Shown: piece by piece, positions 1 through 6,223 of the stretch
How the letters are laid out: the number at the start of each line of letters is the position of its first letter
Position numbering within the stretch: position 1 is the first letter of the stretch
Source of the DNA: Streptococcus sp.
GTDB lineage: Bacteria > Bacillota > Bacilli > Lactobacillales > Streptococcaceae
Length of the DNA: 10,163 nt
Direction of reading: 5' to 3'
Assembly: GCA_030825825.1 (NCBI GenBank)
Contig: JAPJPE010000042.1
Span: 1-10,163 of the forward strand
The notes under the pieces: model-generated
Told to the model about the DNA's origin: nothing
Database searches by the model: none
What the model saw: the letters and a program-made list of their open reading frames with translations, nothing else
Translations under genes and position numbers: made by a program

Positions 1-337
1 AGCGACGAATCGGATCTTTGCTAGGATTTTGGAAAAGCAATTGAAAGAGTTGGGGCTCTTTTGAGGCGAAAAGGATATAAGCAACCCCGACAGATCGAAA
101 AGGTTTCTCATCTTCTAAGGCCTTGCGAATATACTCCACCACCACCATCTCCGCAGCACCAATAACCTCTGCTTGTAACTCAGACATATTGGCAAATTGC
201 CCAAAAATGACTCTCGGTGTAGCTCCCAGTTTCTCCGCTAATGCTCTAGCCGTCAAACTAGCCATTCCCTCTTCTCTCACCAATTGTAAAGCTGTCCCAA
301 TCATAGCCTCTTTACTAAATTTAACCTTGGGTGGCAT
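1..337 (-). CDS. TetR/AcrR-family transcriptional repressor, N-terminal part (3' end beyond window)
   Basis: Reading the minus strand from the ATG at 337-335 gives 112 codons with no stop before the window edge, so the C-terminus is missing. Residues about 8-50 form the TetR DNA-binding domain: a helix (SKEAMIGTALQLVREEG) followed by the helix-turn-helix at about 28-47 (LTARALAEKLGATPRVIFGQ). The start of the ligand-binding domain is visible; AYILFASKEPQLFQLLF (about 86-102) resembles the WHG-type TetR C-terminal domain, where an aromatic-rich AxxxFAxxxPxLFxLxF helix is usual. AAAGGAG at 342-348 lies 4 bases before the ATG. A consensus promoter and two tandem palindromes sit directly upstream, so autorepression is likely (inference). 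The effector and further targets cannot be told; any regulated partner gene may lie beyond the left edge. Confidence 0.88.
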   Translation of the reverse strand, partial: MPPKVKFSKEAMIGTALQLVREEGMASLTARALAEKLGATPRVIFGQFANMSELQAEVIGAAEMVVVEYIRKALEDEKPFRSVGVAYILFASKEPQLFQLLFQNPSKDPIRR

Positions 338-351
338 AAGACTCCTTTCAC

Positions 352-379
352 GCAACATCTGTTGCGCAACACTTGTTGC
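352..379. promoter_or_regulatory. Probable TetR operator: two abutting 14-bp palindromes
   Basis: Seen directly: GCAACATCTGTTGC (352-365) is followed with no gap by GCAACACTTGTTGC (366-379). Each has perfect 6-bp arms around a 2-base centre, and the junction makes a further perfect 12-bp palindrome, TGTTGCGCAACA (360-371). The block lies immediately downstream of the -10 box (384-389) and upstream of the repressor's ribosome site, the position where an autorepressor would block transcription. Binding by the adjacent TetR protein is inferred. The centre-to-centre spacing of 14 bp would suit two dimers. Confidence 0.75.
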
Positions 380-383
380 ATAA

Positions 384-413
384 AGAATACCATAAAAAAG
401 AAAGACTTGTCAA
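384..413 (-). promoter_or_regulatory. Sigma-A-type promoter of the tetR-family gene
   Basis: On the minus strand TTGACA (408-413, perfect -35) is followed after 18 bases by TATTCT (384-389, 5 of 6 of the -10 consensus). The start of transcription would fall near 377-379, at the edge of the palindromic operator. Confidence 0.75.
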
Positions 414-430
414 GAAAAATCTGAAAACCA

Positions 431-473
431 CAAAACAAAAAACCAGACCACCGATAAGAGTGGAATCTGGTTT
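431..473 (-). terminator. Intrinsic terminator of the aldo/keto reductase gene
   Basis: On the minus strand AACCAGA (472-466) pairs with TCTGGTT (447-441), with an inner CCAC/GTGG stem (463-460 with 451-448) and an 8-base loop. The 3' arm runs into TTTTTTGTTTTG. It begins 14 bases after the reductase stop codon and ends before the promoter of the TetR gene, so the two genes are separate units. Confidence 0.85.
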
Positions 474-486
474 GATAACCATTATT

Positions 487-1410
487 CTAAGGCAAATCAT
501 TTCCCGCCGCCAAGTAGATTTGGTACCATTCCTTGCGAGTTAGGGTGACTGTTGCTGCTTTCCCTGCTTCAAGGACATGCTGGGGCTTGGTCGTTCCGAT
601 GACGGCCTGCATCTTTCCTGGATAGCGAAGGACCCAAGCAAGAGCGATCGCTGTCGGAGTGACCTGGTATTTTTTCGCTAAGTCAGTAAGGACGTGATTG
701 AGGGCCGCAAACTCTTCTTTGCCGACAAAATTCCCCTTGAAATAACCATGCTGGAGGACAGACCAAGCTTGAATCACCGTATCAGTTAAACGACAATACT
801 CAAAGACACTGCCATCTCGCACGGCTGCTTTTGGCCCTTCCATGTTGACATGAAAACCAGCTTCAAAGCTCGGTGTAAAGGCGGCACTCAACTGCAGCTG
901 GTTGACCTTGAGAGGTTGTTTGACAGCCGTCTTAAGCAATTCCATCATCATGGGATTTTGATTGGACACCCCAAAATGACGGACCTTACCCGCTTGCTCC
1001 AAGTGATCAAAAGCTGCTGCAACTTCTTCAGGCTCCATGAGGGCATCCGGTCGGTGAAGGAGGAGACTATCTAAGCGCTCGATCTGCAAACGCTCGAGAA
1101 TGCCATTGATGGAGTCCAAAATATAGTCCTTGGAAAAATCAAAATAGGTAAAGCCGTCTTTGCGAATCCCACACTTGGACTGGATCCACATCTGGTCCCG
1201 AAGATCCGGACGACGCTTGAGAACCTTACCCAGCAGGATCTCACACTGGCCATCGCCATAGATATCCGCCAGATCAAAGGTGTTGATCCCAATCGACAAA
1301 GCTGCCTCCACCAAGGCCTCCACCTCATCTTCACTCATCTGACTGATCCTCATCATCCCAAGGACAATCGTGGACAGACGCTCATTTTCAGCAAACTCAA
1401 TATAGTTCAT
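487..1410 (-). CDS. Aldo/keto reductase, YdhF-like
   Basis: A 307-residue NADPH-type aldo/keto reductase of the COG4989/YdhF group, a soluble TIM-barrel oxidoreductase acting on carbonyl compounds; the physiological substrate is unknown. The family's catalytic tetrad is all present: D46, Y51 (FDLADIYG), K79 (SKCG) and H119 (LLHRPD). Other hallmarks are GVSN (147-150) and the cofactor phosphate-binding GTTKP (272-276). Length is normal for the group (about 300) and the frame is intact. The ATG at 1410 has AAAAGGAGG (1416-1424) ending 5 bases upstream. It has its own consensus promoter and terminator, so it is a single-gene unit between the immunity array and the TetR gene. There is no evident link to the toxin cassette. 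Confidence 0.93.
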   Translation of the reverse strand: MNYIEFAENERLSTIVLGMMRISQMSEDEVEALVEAALSIGINTFDLADIYGDGQCEILLGKVLKRRPDLRDQMWIQSKCGIRKDGFTYFDFSKDYILDSINGILERLQIERLDSLLLHRPDALMEPEEVAAAFDHLEQAGKVRHFGVSNQNPMMMELLKTAVKQPLKVNQLQLSAAFTPSFEAGFHVNMEGPKAAVRDGSVFEYCRLTDTVIQAWSVLQHGYFKGNFVGKEEFAALNHVLTDLAKKYQVTPTAIALAWVLRYPGKMQAVIGTTKPQHVLEAGKAATVTLTRKEWYQIYLAAGNDLP

Positions 1411-1434
1411 GTCCGCCTCCTTTTCTGTAGTTCT

Positions 1435-1463
1435 ATTGTAGTGAAAAGGGTTGCAAAAGTCAA
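1435..1463 (-). promoter_or_regulatory. Sigma-A-type promoter of the aldo/keto reductase
   Basis: Minus strand: TTGACT (1463-1458), 17-base spacer, TACAAT (1440-1435). Both boxes match 5 of 6 consensus positions. The transcript would start near 1428, giving a short leader carrying AAAAGGAGG before the ATG at 1410. Confidence 0.8.
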
Positions 1464-1470
1464 TTTGAAA

Positions 1471-1519
1471 TCAAAAAGAGTGTGGGACAGAAATCGGTCA
1501 TTCGTTAGAATTCGATTTC
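1471..1519 (-). terminator. Hairpin at the end of the immunity array, likely weak terminator
   Basis: Minus strand: GAAATCG (1519-1513) pairs with CGATTTC (1496-1490). An inner ATTC/GAAT stem (1511-1508 with 1503-1500) closes a 4-base loop that holds the TAA stop codon of the last immunity gene. A T-run (TTTTTGA, about 1476-1470) follows only after the 13-base GC-richer stretch TGTCCCACACTCT, so it departs from a textbook terminator. The hairpin ends about 27 bases before the -35 box of the reductase gene. Confidence 0.5.
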
Positions 1520-2137
1520 GTGGTCATCCGACTCCACTTCTCCATGGATTTTGATGTATTCTTCATTCCTGCGGTCATCTTCTTCCCAGATTGGGTCTCT
1601 CACATCGTCCATAAACGAAATTTCTTCCAAACTCAGCTCGTTGGCCTCTTCATAACTCATCGAAAGGATAGCTTCATGTCGGTTTTTAAATTCCTCCACA
1701 CTTATCCAGCTCTCTTTATCATCTTCGCTAATCTGACCATCAATAGCAGTCGCAATTTCAATGGCCATAATATACATAGCTCGTTTATCAACAGTGAGAA
1801 GGTCAAGGTGGGTAGAAGCTAAGCGTAGACAGTCTCCTTTTTCTCGATAGTCTGTTGCTGGATGATCTTCAAAATCTAATTCAAGGTTTTCATATACATG
1901 ACTTCCAAATTCGTTGGTAAGCCCTTCTTTCAACCGAACATTATTCCATCTATTATCATGCATCCACTTATTTAATTTTAAGTGAATAGTTGGGACTGTT
2001 TTAAATGGGCGAGTATTTCCAAAATAAGAAAAATCTACTCGCTTACCATCTTTAGCATCAAACCACATTCTCTTCGCTAGCTCTAAATAATCAAACGGAA
2101 TTTCTTTGGTGTAATCACCTTTTATATAAATTCTCAC
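1505..2137 (-). CDS. Putative immunity protein paralogue 5 (subtype 1), last gene of the array
   Basis: A 210-residue soluble, acidic protein, fifth of five tandem paralogues downstream of the LXG toxin. I do not recognise a named family; the immunity role is inferred from position and amplification. It shares the array-wide core LTVDKRA-M/L-Y/F-I (about 113-123), the IDGxIS segment, a W some ten residues later, and the C-terminal WEEDDR..EEYIKIHG block. Its subtype-1 marks are IKGDYTK near the N-terminus, EKGD in place of ERGE, and an EEFKNRHEAIL helix, which ally it with paralogues 1 and 3. It starts with GTG at 2137, overlapping the preceding stop by 4 bases (GTGA), with GAGGAA at 2143-2148 supplied by the previous gene's acidic-tail codons. 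Unlike paralogues 2-4 it ends VESDDHEIEF, without the DDEEDE tail, and has no gene after it. Confidence 0.85.
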   Translation of the reverse strand: MRIYIKGDYTKEIPFDYLELAKRMWFDAKDGKRVDFSYFGNTRPFKTVPTIHLKLNKWMHDNRWNNVRLKEGLTNEFGSHVYENLELDFEDHPATDYREKGDCLRLASTHLDLLTVDKRAMYIMAIEIATAIDGQISEDDKESWISVEEFKNRHEAILSMSYEEANELSLEEISFMDDVRDPIWEEDDRRNEEYIKIHGEVESDDHEIEF

Positions 2138-2763
2138 TCATCTTCCTCATCGTCATAAACACGTTCGCCATGGATTTTGATGTATTCTTCTCGAAGCCGT
2201 TCCTCCTCTTCCCATAGAGGATCTCTTACCGGTACCATTGTCTTTAATTCTTCCAAACTAAGTTCAACCGCTTCATCATAAGTCAGTGAAAGAACTTCCT
2301 TCTGCAACTCCTTAAAAGTCTCTACATCTATCCAAGTCTGTTTGCCGTCCGAACTAATTTTTCCATCAATTGCACCAGCAACCTCGACTGCCATAATGTA
2401 TAAAGCACGTTTGTCTACTGTTAACACATCTGTATGAGATGTGGCGATACGTAGATATTCTCCACGTTCTCTCCCATCAGTAATAAAATCATTTTCAAAT
2501 TCCAATGTTATACTCTCATATTCCAAAGACAACCAAGGATTGCTCGGAATTATAAAAGAAGCTTTATCCCATCTTTCATCAACAGAAGCCCATTTGTGTA
2601 ACCGAACACCAAAGTAAAAATCATCTTGTAGCATCTCATCATCCCCGACATTGGAGAAACTTATTTGCTTACCTCTACGCTCCTTAAACCACATCTTCCA
2701 AACTAGCTCTCTAGTAGTAAATGTTATTTTTTGCTTAAAATCACTTTCTATATAGAGTCTCAT
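2134..2763 (-). CDS. Putative immunity protein paralogue 4 (subtype 2)
   Basis: A 209-residue acidic, cytosolic-looking protein (no signal peptide or membrane helix). It is clearly closest to paralogue 2: both carry SDFKxKITFTTRELVWKMWF near the N-terminus, NVGDDEML (about 39-46), ITDGRERGEYLRIAT, DVETFKEL and the ending HGERVYDD-EEDE. The core LTVDKRALYIMAVEVA is shared with all five. ATG at 2763 overlaps the stop of paralogue 3 (ATGA); GAGGAA at 2769-2774 lies 5 bases upstream, inside the previous gene. Its own last codons supply the ribosome site for paralogue 5. A role as an extra immunity protein against toxin variants is inferred. Confidence 0.85.
   Translation of the reverse strand: MRLYIESDFKQKITFTTRELVWKMWFKERRGKQISFSNVGDDEMLQDDFYFGVRLHKWASVDERWDKASFIIPSNPWLSLEYESITLEFENDFITDGRERGEYLRIATSHTDVLTVDKRALYIMAVEVAGAIDGKISSDGKQTWIDVETFKELQKEVLSLTYDEAVELSLEELKTMVPVRDPLWEEEERLREEYIKIHGERVYDDEEDE
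2143..2148 (-). promoter_or_regulatory. Ribosome binding site inside the acidic-tail codons, for paralogue 5
   Basis: GAGGAA, read as Glu-Glu within the DDEEDE tail of paralogue 4, sits 5 bases before the GTG start at 2137. It supports the GTG start and translational coupling. Confidence 0.7.
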
Positions 2764-3377
2764 TCGTCTTCCTCATCGTCGTCCAACTCCACTTCACCAT
2801 GGATTTTGATGTATTCCTCGCGCTTCCTATCCAATTCTTCCCAGAGAGGCTCGTCTATCGCTTTCATAACCTTTATCTCTTCTAAACTAATATCGACCGC
2901 TTCGTCGTAGCTCAAATGCAACAGATCTGCATGTTTCGTTTTAAATTCTTCAATACTCAGCCACGTTTCTTTATCGTCTTCGCTAATTTTACCGTCAATG
3001 GTAGATGCTACTTCAATCGCCAGGATATAGAGAGCTCGCTTATCAACCGTTAGAATATCCTTATGAGTCGTGATGATTCGTAGATAGTCTCCTTTTTCTC
3101 GTCCATCGCTTTCATAGGAGTCTTCAAAATTTAAATTTATATTTTCATGCTTAAAAGTCGCCCAAGGGTCGTTGCCTACTCTAAAATCAGCCATTCCCCA
3201 ACGCTCATCATTCGAAGAAAATTTATCCAAACTAACGCTAAAATAGAAATCATCATCACGTGCATAAGAAAAACCAATTTTCACACCTTTTCGTTCTTTA
3301 AACCACATTTTCCAAGGATATTCCATACAGGTTTGGTAAATACTAGTCTCGTAGTTACCTTTAATATATAGTCTCAC
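2760..3377 (-). CDS. Putative immunity protein paralogue 3 (subtype 1)
   Basis: A 205-residue member of the immunity array. It is a subtype-1 protein by IKGNY at the N-terminus, EKGDYLRI in the middle, an EEFKTKHADLL helix and HGEVE near the end, yet carries the DDDEEDE tail otherwise seen in subtype 2. It is shorter than paralogues 2 and 4 because the loop corresponding to their NVGDDEML segment is reduced (FSYARDDDFYF, about 36-46). The core LTVDKRALYILAIEVASTIDG is intact. It starts with GTG at 3377 overlapping the preceding TGA (GTGA), with GAGGAA at 3383-3388. The frame is uninterrupted, so it is likely functional; the family name is unknown to me. Confidence 0.85.
   Translation of the reverse strand: MRLYIKGNYETSIYQTCMEYPWKMWFKERKGVKIGFSYARDDDFYFSVSLDKFSSNDERWGMADFRVGNDPWATFKHENINLNFEDSYESDGREKGDYLRIITTHKDILTVDKRALYILAIEVASTIDGKISEDDKETWLSIEEFKTKHADLLHLSYDEAVDISLEEIKVMKAIDEPLWEELDRKREEYIKIHGEVELDDDEEDE
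2769..2774 (-). promoter_or_regulatory. Ribosome binding site inside the acidic-tail codons, for paralogue 4
   Basis: GAGGAA within the DDDEEDE codons of paralogue 3, 5 bases before the ATG at 2763. Confidence 0.7.
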
Positions 3378-4003
3378 TCATCTTCCTCATCGTCGTCGTA
3401 AACACGTTCCCCATGGATGGCAATATACTCTTCATGAAGTCGCTCTTCTTCATCCCACAAGGAATCTTCTACAGGTCTCATACTTTTCAGTTCCTCCACA
3501 CTGATATCAGTTGCTTGATCGTAGGTTAGTGATAAGACATCCTTGTGCAACTCCTTAAAAGTCTCTACATCCATCCAGGTCTCTTTGTCATCCTCGCTAA
3601 TCTGACCATCAATGGCAGAAGCCACCTCGACTGCCATGATAAACATAGCTCGTTTATCAACCGTTAAAATGTCAGTATGGGTAGTCGCAATCCTAAGGTA
3701 TTCTCCACGTTCTCTCCCATCAGTAATAAAAACATTTTCAAATTCTAATTGAATATTTTCATCAGAAAACGAATTCCAAGGATCACTCTTGTCATATGGT
3801 ATATGATTCCATCGTTTATCATTAAATCGCCATTTATCAAATTGAACTCCAAAAAAGAAATCATCTCGTAGCATCTCATCATCACCGACATTAGAAGTAG
3901 TGATCAAATGGCCGTTCCATTCTTGAAACCACATCTTCCAAACAAGTTCTCTTGTCGTAAAGGTTATTTTTTTCTTAAAATCACTTTTAATATAGAGTCT
4001 CAT
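3374..4003 (-). CDS. Putative immunity protein paralogue 2 (subtype 2)
   Basis: A 209-residue acidic protein. The open frame extends 22 codons further upstream (to 4069), but the start chosen is the ATG at 4003. It makes the protein begin MRLYIKSDFKKK like every other paralogue and forms the same 4-base ATGA overlap with the preceding stop; the longer version would overlap paralogue 1 by 70 bases and adds an unrelated serine/arginine-rich leader. Subtype-2 marks shared with paralogue 4 are KITFTTRELVWKMWF, NVGDDEML, ITDGRERGEYLRIAT, DVETFKEL and HGERVYDD. The nearest ribosome site, GGAGG at 4019-4023, is 15 bases away, so initiation probably depends on ribosomes terminating on paralogue 1. 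Its DDDEEDE tail codons supply the site for paralogue 3. Confidence 0.85.
   Translation of the reverse strand: MRLYIKSDFKKKITFTTRELVWKMWFQEWNGHLITTSNVGDDEMLRDDFFFGVQFDKWRFNDKRWNHIPYDKSDPWNSFSDENIQLEFENVFITDGRERGEYLRIATTHTDILTVDKRAMFIMAVEVASAIDGQISEDDKETWMDVETFKELHKDVLSLTYDQATDISVEELKSMRPVEDSLWDEEERLHEEYIAIHGERVYDDDEEDE
3383..3388 (-). promoter_or_regulatory. Ribosome binding site inside the acidic-tail codons, for paralogue 3
   Basis: GAGGAA within the DDDEEDE codons of paralogue 2, 5 bases before the GTG at 3377. It decides for the GTG start, since the nearby ATG at 3381 is in another frame. Confidence 0.7.
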
Positions 4004-4608
4004 AAATCTGAGATATCGCCTCCATGTGCTAGTATATATTCTTTTCGACGATTGGCTTCTTCCTCCCAAAGAGGATCATCTACCACATCCATCGTTTGAA
4101 TTTCATTCAAACTTCGTTCATTTGCTTCTTCAAAAGTTAGAGATAGAATAGCCTCGTGCTTTTTCCTAAACTTCTCGACTGTTAGCCATGTCTTCTTATT
4201 ATCCTCGCTAATTTGCCCGTCAATCACCTTTGCAATCTCAAGCGCCATAATGTACATAGCCCGTTTATCAACTGTCAAAACTTCTAGATGGGTGGTTAAA
4301 ATACGGAGATAGTCTCCCTTTTCATTATAATCCGTAGCAAATGCATCTTCAAAATTAATTTCAATACATTCGTCAAGATGTGAAAAGAGTCTTCGTACTC
4401 CTTCCTTTAGGGGGACACTAGACCATCTCTTATCCGCAGTGCCTTTCCTCAAGGATAAATTTGAGAAAAAATCTTCTTGTAATGCATCATTGTTCCCAGC
4501 ATTTGAGTAAGAAATTTGCTCATCTTCTGGAAACCACATTTTACCAGCTAGTTCTAAATAACCATAAGGTACTCTTTTTGTATAATCGCCTTTTAAATAT
4601 AATTTCAT
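4000..4608 (-). CDS. Putative cognate immunity protein of the LXG toxin (paralogue 1)
   Basis: A 202-residue soluble protein starting 10 bases after the toxin stop, the usual place for the cognate immunity gene of an LXG toxin; that role is inferred from position. ATG at 4608 follows AAGGAG by 6 bases, and that site overlaps the toxin stop codon (TAAGGAG), which would keep toxin and immunity synthesis linked. The protein has LYLKGDYTK at its start, EKGDYLRI, the core LTVDKRAMYIMALEIA, EKFRKKHEAIL and a final WEEEANRRKEYILAHG. These place it with paralogues 3 and 5 (subtype 1). It ends GDISDL and is the only array member besides the last to lack the DDEEDE tail. No signal peptide or membrane segment is visible, suggesting action in the cytosol and therefore a toxin with a cytosolic target. 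Confidence 0.88.
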   Translation of the reverse strand: MKLYLKGDYTKRVPYGYLELAGKMWFPEDEQISYSNAGNNDALQEDFFSNLSLRKGTADKRWSSVPLKEGVRRLFSHLDECIEINFEDAFATDYNEKGDYLRILTTHLEVLTVDKRAMYIMALEIAKVIDGQISEDNKKTWLTVEKFRKKHEAILSLTFEEANERSLNEIQTMDVVDDPLWEEEANRRKEYILAHGGDISDL

Positions 4609-4618
4609 TGTTCACTCC

Positions 4619-6223
4619 TTATTGCGTCAAGTATTTAAAAGCTTTCCACATATTTTTGATAACTTCTTCTTTAGCTCCTTTTCCAAGTCCATTTAGTTCA
4701 GAACGTTTGCTTACCCAGTCTACAATATCCTGCCTACTTGAAATCCTTGAAACCTCGATATCTATGTCGAGGTCATAACCTGATTTTCCACTCCCCGATT
4801 GAACTTGGATTTTCCCACTATCTGGCTCCGCATCAACTCGAATATTATCGACTTTTTTACCGTTAACTCGTCCAGAAATCTTTTTTCCAAAAGACTTACT
4901 CGTCGGTTTATTTGCCTTCCAGCTGTCGTAGTTGCTAGAATAATTAACCTGAATTTCAGCGTTTGCGCCACCTGTTTTACTAATAGCAGATCCTACAGAT
5001 ACTACACCACTAAATATGAGTGCATTTCCTGCATCTAAAGCAAGCTCTGCTGCAGTTGTTCCAGCAATAAAACTTGCCCCACCTGTCTCAGGAGCTAAAG
5101 CTAAACCTCCAGTTTCTGCTGCTACGCTAGCAAAGTCAAGCAGTAAACCTGATAACATCTGACTAACTCCACCCCAAAATTCAGCAGAATTAGCTTCAAA
5201 ATTTTCTTGAAGAAGTTCTTGATATTTTTCATTGATCATTTTCGTAGAAACACTATCATACTTCCCATTTTTTAGCACAGAAAAATTATCATTTTTTTGA
5301 TAATGACGATCTTTATAAGCGCTATTATCAAAAATTTCAATTAAATTCCCTTCATTGTCAATTTTTAGAGTATGGTTATAATCATCAATAATTTTTTTCC
5401 ACTGTGACCGATCCTGTCCTTTTAAGCGTTTTTTTAACTCTTCCCGATAATAGGTATCACCATCATCTGATAATAACATATCTCTCGACGCTTGATTTAA
5501 AGTCCTTGTTAAGGCATCCTGATAGTCTCTTTTAGCATAGGAAACAACTTTTGTTTGTTTCATTTTGTCAAACCAAGTCATGTCGACACCATCCGCATAG
5601 TAATTTCCGTTGCTATCAACTATAATTTGACTTAGTTGCCCTGCTCCTTCAATCGCTAAATTAAGAATTTCAAGACTGTCTGAAAAATACTGATTGACTT
5701 GCTCAACAAACCACTCTAATTTTTCAATTTTTTCTTCAAGATCTTTGATTTGCATCCGTGTTTTATCAGCCAATTCGTGAAGTACTCTATTTTCTGATAA
5801 ATTTTGATCCAGATTCGCGGTAAGAAATGCTCCTACACGATTGAAAAAATCCTCATTCTTTCTAATTAGATCTTGATACTTTGAAAGCTGTTTTTCCCAA
5901 CTCTGTTTTTGTGTCTTCAAATCATCTAAATCTAATTCTCCATATTTTGATACAACTGTATCTGCGTTTTTGTATGAATTTAATTCAATCTGAATATCGT
6001 CGATCGCTTCTTGTAATTTTTTGATACACGGGATAATAATATTCCCAAATAAATTTTTCCCTGCCTCATATGCAGCACCTTGAAGTATTCCTGCTTCGAT
6101 TTCTGCAATTAAATGATCACTTCCACTAGTAAGTTTTTCTGTAATCTGAGTAGCAATTTGAATATTACTGCTCATAGCTTCAATCAAAGCAGCAGATTCT
6201 GATGAACTGTATCTCACTCCCAC
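4619..6223 (-). CDS. LXG-domain type VII secreted polymorphic toxin
   Basis: A 534-residue protein with the LXG architecture of T7SS antibacterial toxins. Residues about 1-200 are the helical LXG secretion domain: YSSSES start, the namesake L47-Q48-G49 in ILQGAAYEAGKNLFG, and long coiled-coil-like helices at about 100-125 and 150-180. A linker (about 205-345) holds a VDSNGNYYADG turn. Residues about 352-418 are a glycine/alanine-rich hydrophobic pre-toxin region (ETGGLALAPETGGAS). The last ~115 residues form a polar, slightly basic variable domain with RVDAEP (462-467), KIQVQ (471-475) and DLDIDIE (484-490), which I cannot assign to a toxin family. GTG at 6223 is preferred, with AAAGGA 10 bases upstream; an alternative GTG at 6217 gives a GTGA overlap with the preceding gene. 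It probably kills competing bacteria after export with the two small upstream proteins. Confidence 0.9.
   Translation of the reverse strand: MGVRYSSSESAALIEAMSSNIQIATQITEKLTSGSDHLIAEIEAGILQGAAYEAGKNLFGNIIIPCIKKLQEAIDDIQIELNSYKNADTVVSKYGELDLDDLKTQKQSWEKQLSKYQDLIRKNEDFFNRVGAFLTANLDQNLSENRVLHELADKTRMQIKDLEEKIEKLEWFVEQVNQYFSDSLEILNLAIEGAGQLSQIIVDSNGNYYADGVDMTWFDKMKQTKVVSYAKRDYQDALTRTLNQASRDMLLSDDGDTYYREELKKRLKGQDRSQWKKIIDDYNHTLKIDNEGNLIEIFDNSAYKDRHYQKNDNFSVLKNGKYDSVSTKMINEKYQELLQENFEANSAEFWGGVSQMLSGLLLDFASVAAETGGLALAPETGGASFIAGTTAAELALDAGNALIFSGVVSVGSAISKTGGANAEIQVNYSSNYDSWKANKPTSKSFGKKISGRVNGKKVDNIRVDAEPDSGKIQVQSGSGKSGYDLDIDIEVSRISSRQDIVDWVSKRSELNGLGKGAKEEVIKNMWKAFKYLTQ

Noticed and set aside
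123..383. Plus-strand open frame opposite the TetR gene
   Set aside because: It is antisense to a clear TetR N-terminal domain with its own ribosome site and promoter, and its translation has no recognisable domain.
487..1410. Aldo/keto reductase as part of the toxin-immunity operon
   Set aside because: It has its own consensus promoter (1435-1463) and terminator (431-473) and is a normal metabolic enzyme with a full catalytic tetrad.
4004..4069. Upstream 22-codon extension of paralogue 2 (starting at 4069)
   Set aside because: It would overlap paralogue 1 by 70 bases, has no counterpart in the other four paralogues, and the ATG at 4003 gives the same 4-base overlap seen at the other junctions.
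1505..4608. Regular repeats considered as a CRISPR-like or satellite array
   Set aside because: The period is about 620-630 bases and each unit is one intact, diverged gene; there are no short direct repeats with spacers.
4762..4971. Out-of-frame minus-strand open frame inside the toxin 3' part, considered as a frameshifted toxin domain
   Set aside because: The toxin frame runs unbroken to its stop next to the immunity gene; the alternative frame is basic low-complexity sequence.
4967..5170. Classical GxxxGxxxG glycine zipper as in TelE
   Set aside because: Only a mixed Gly/Ala spacing is present (G373-A377-G381); no run of GxxxG repeats, so pore formation is left as a possibility only.
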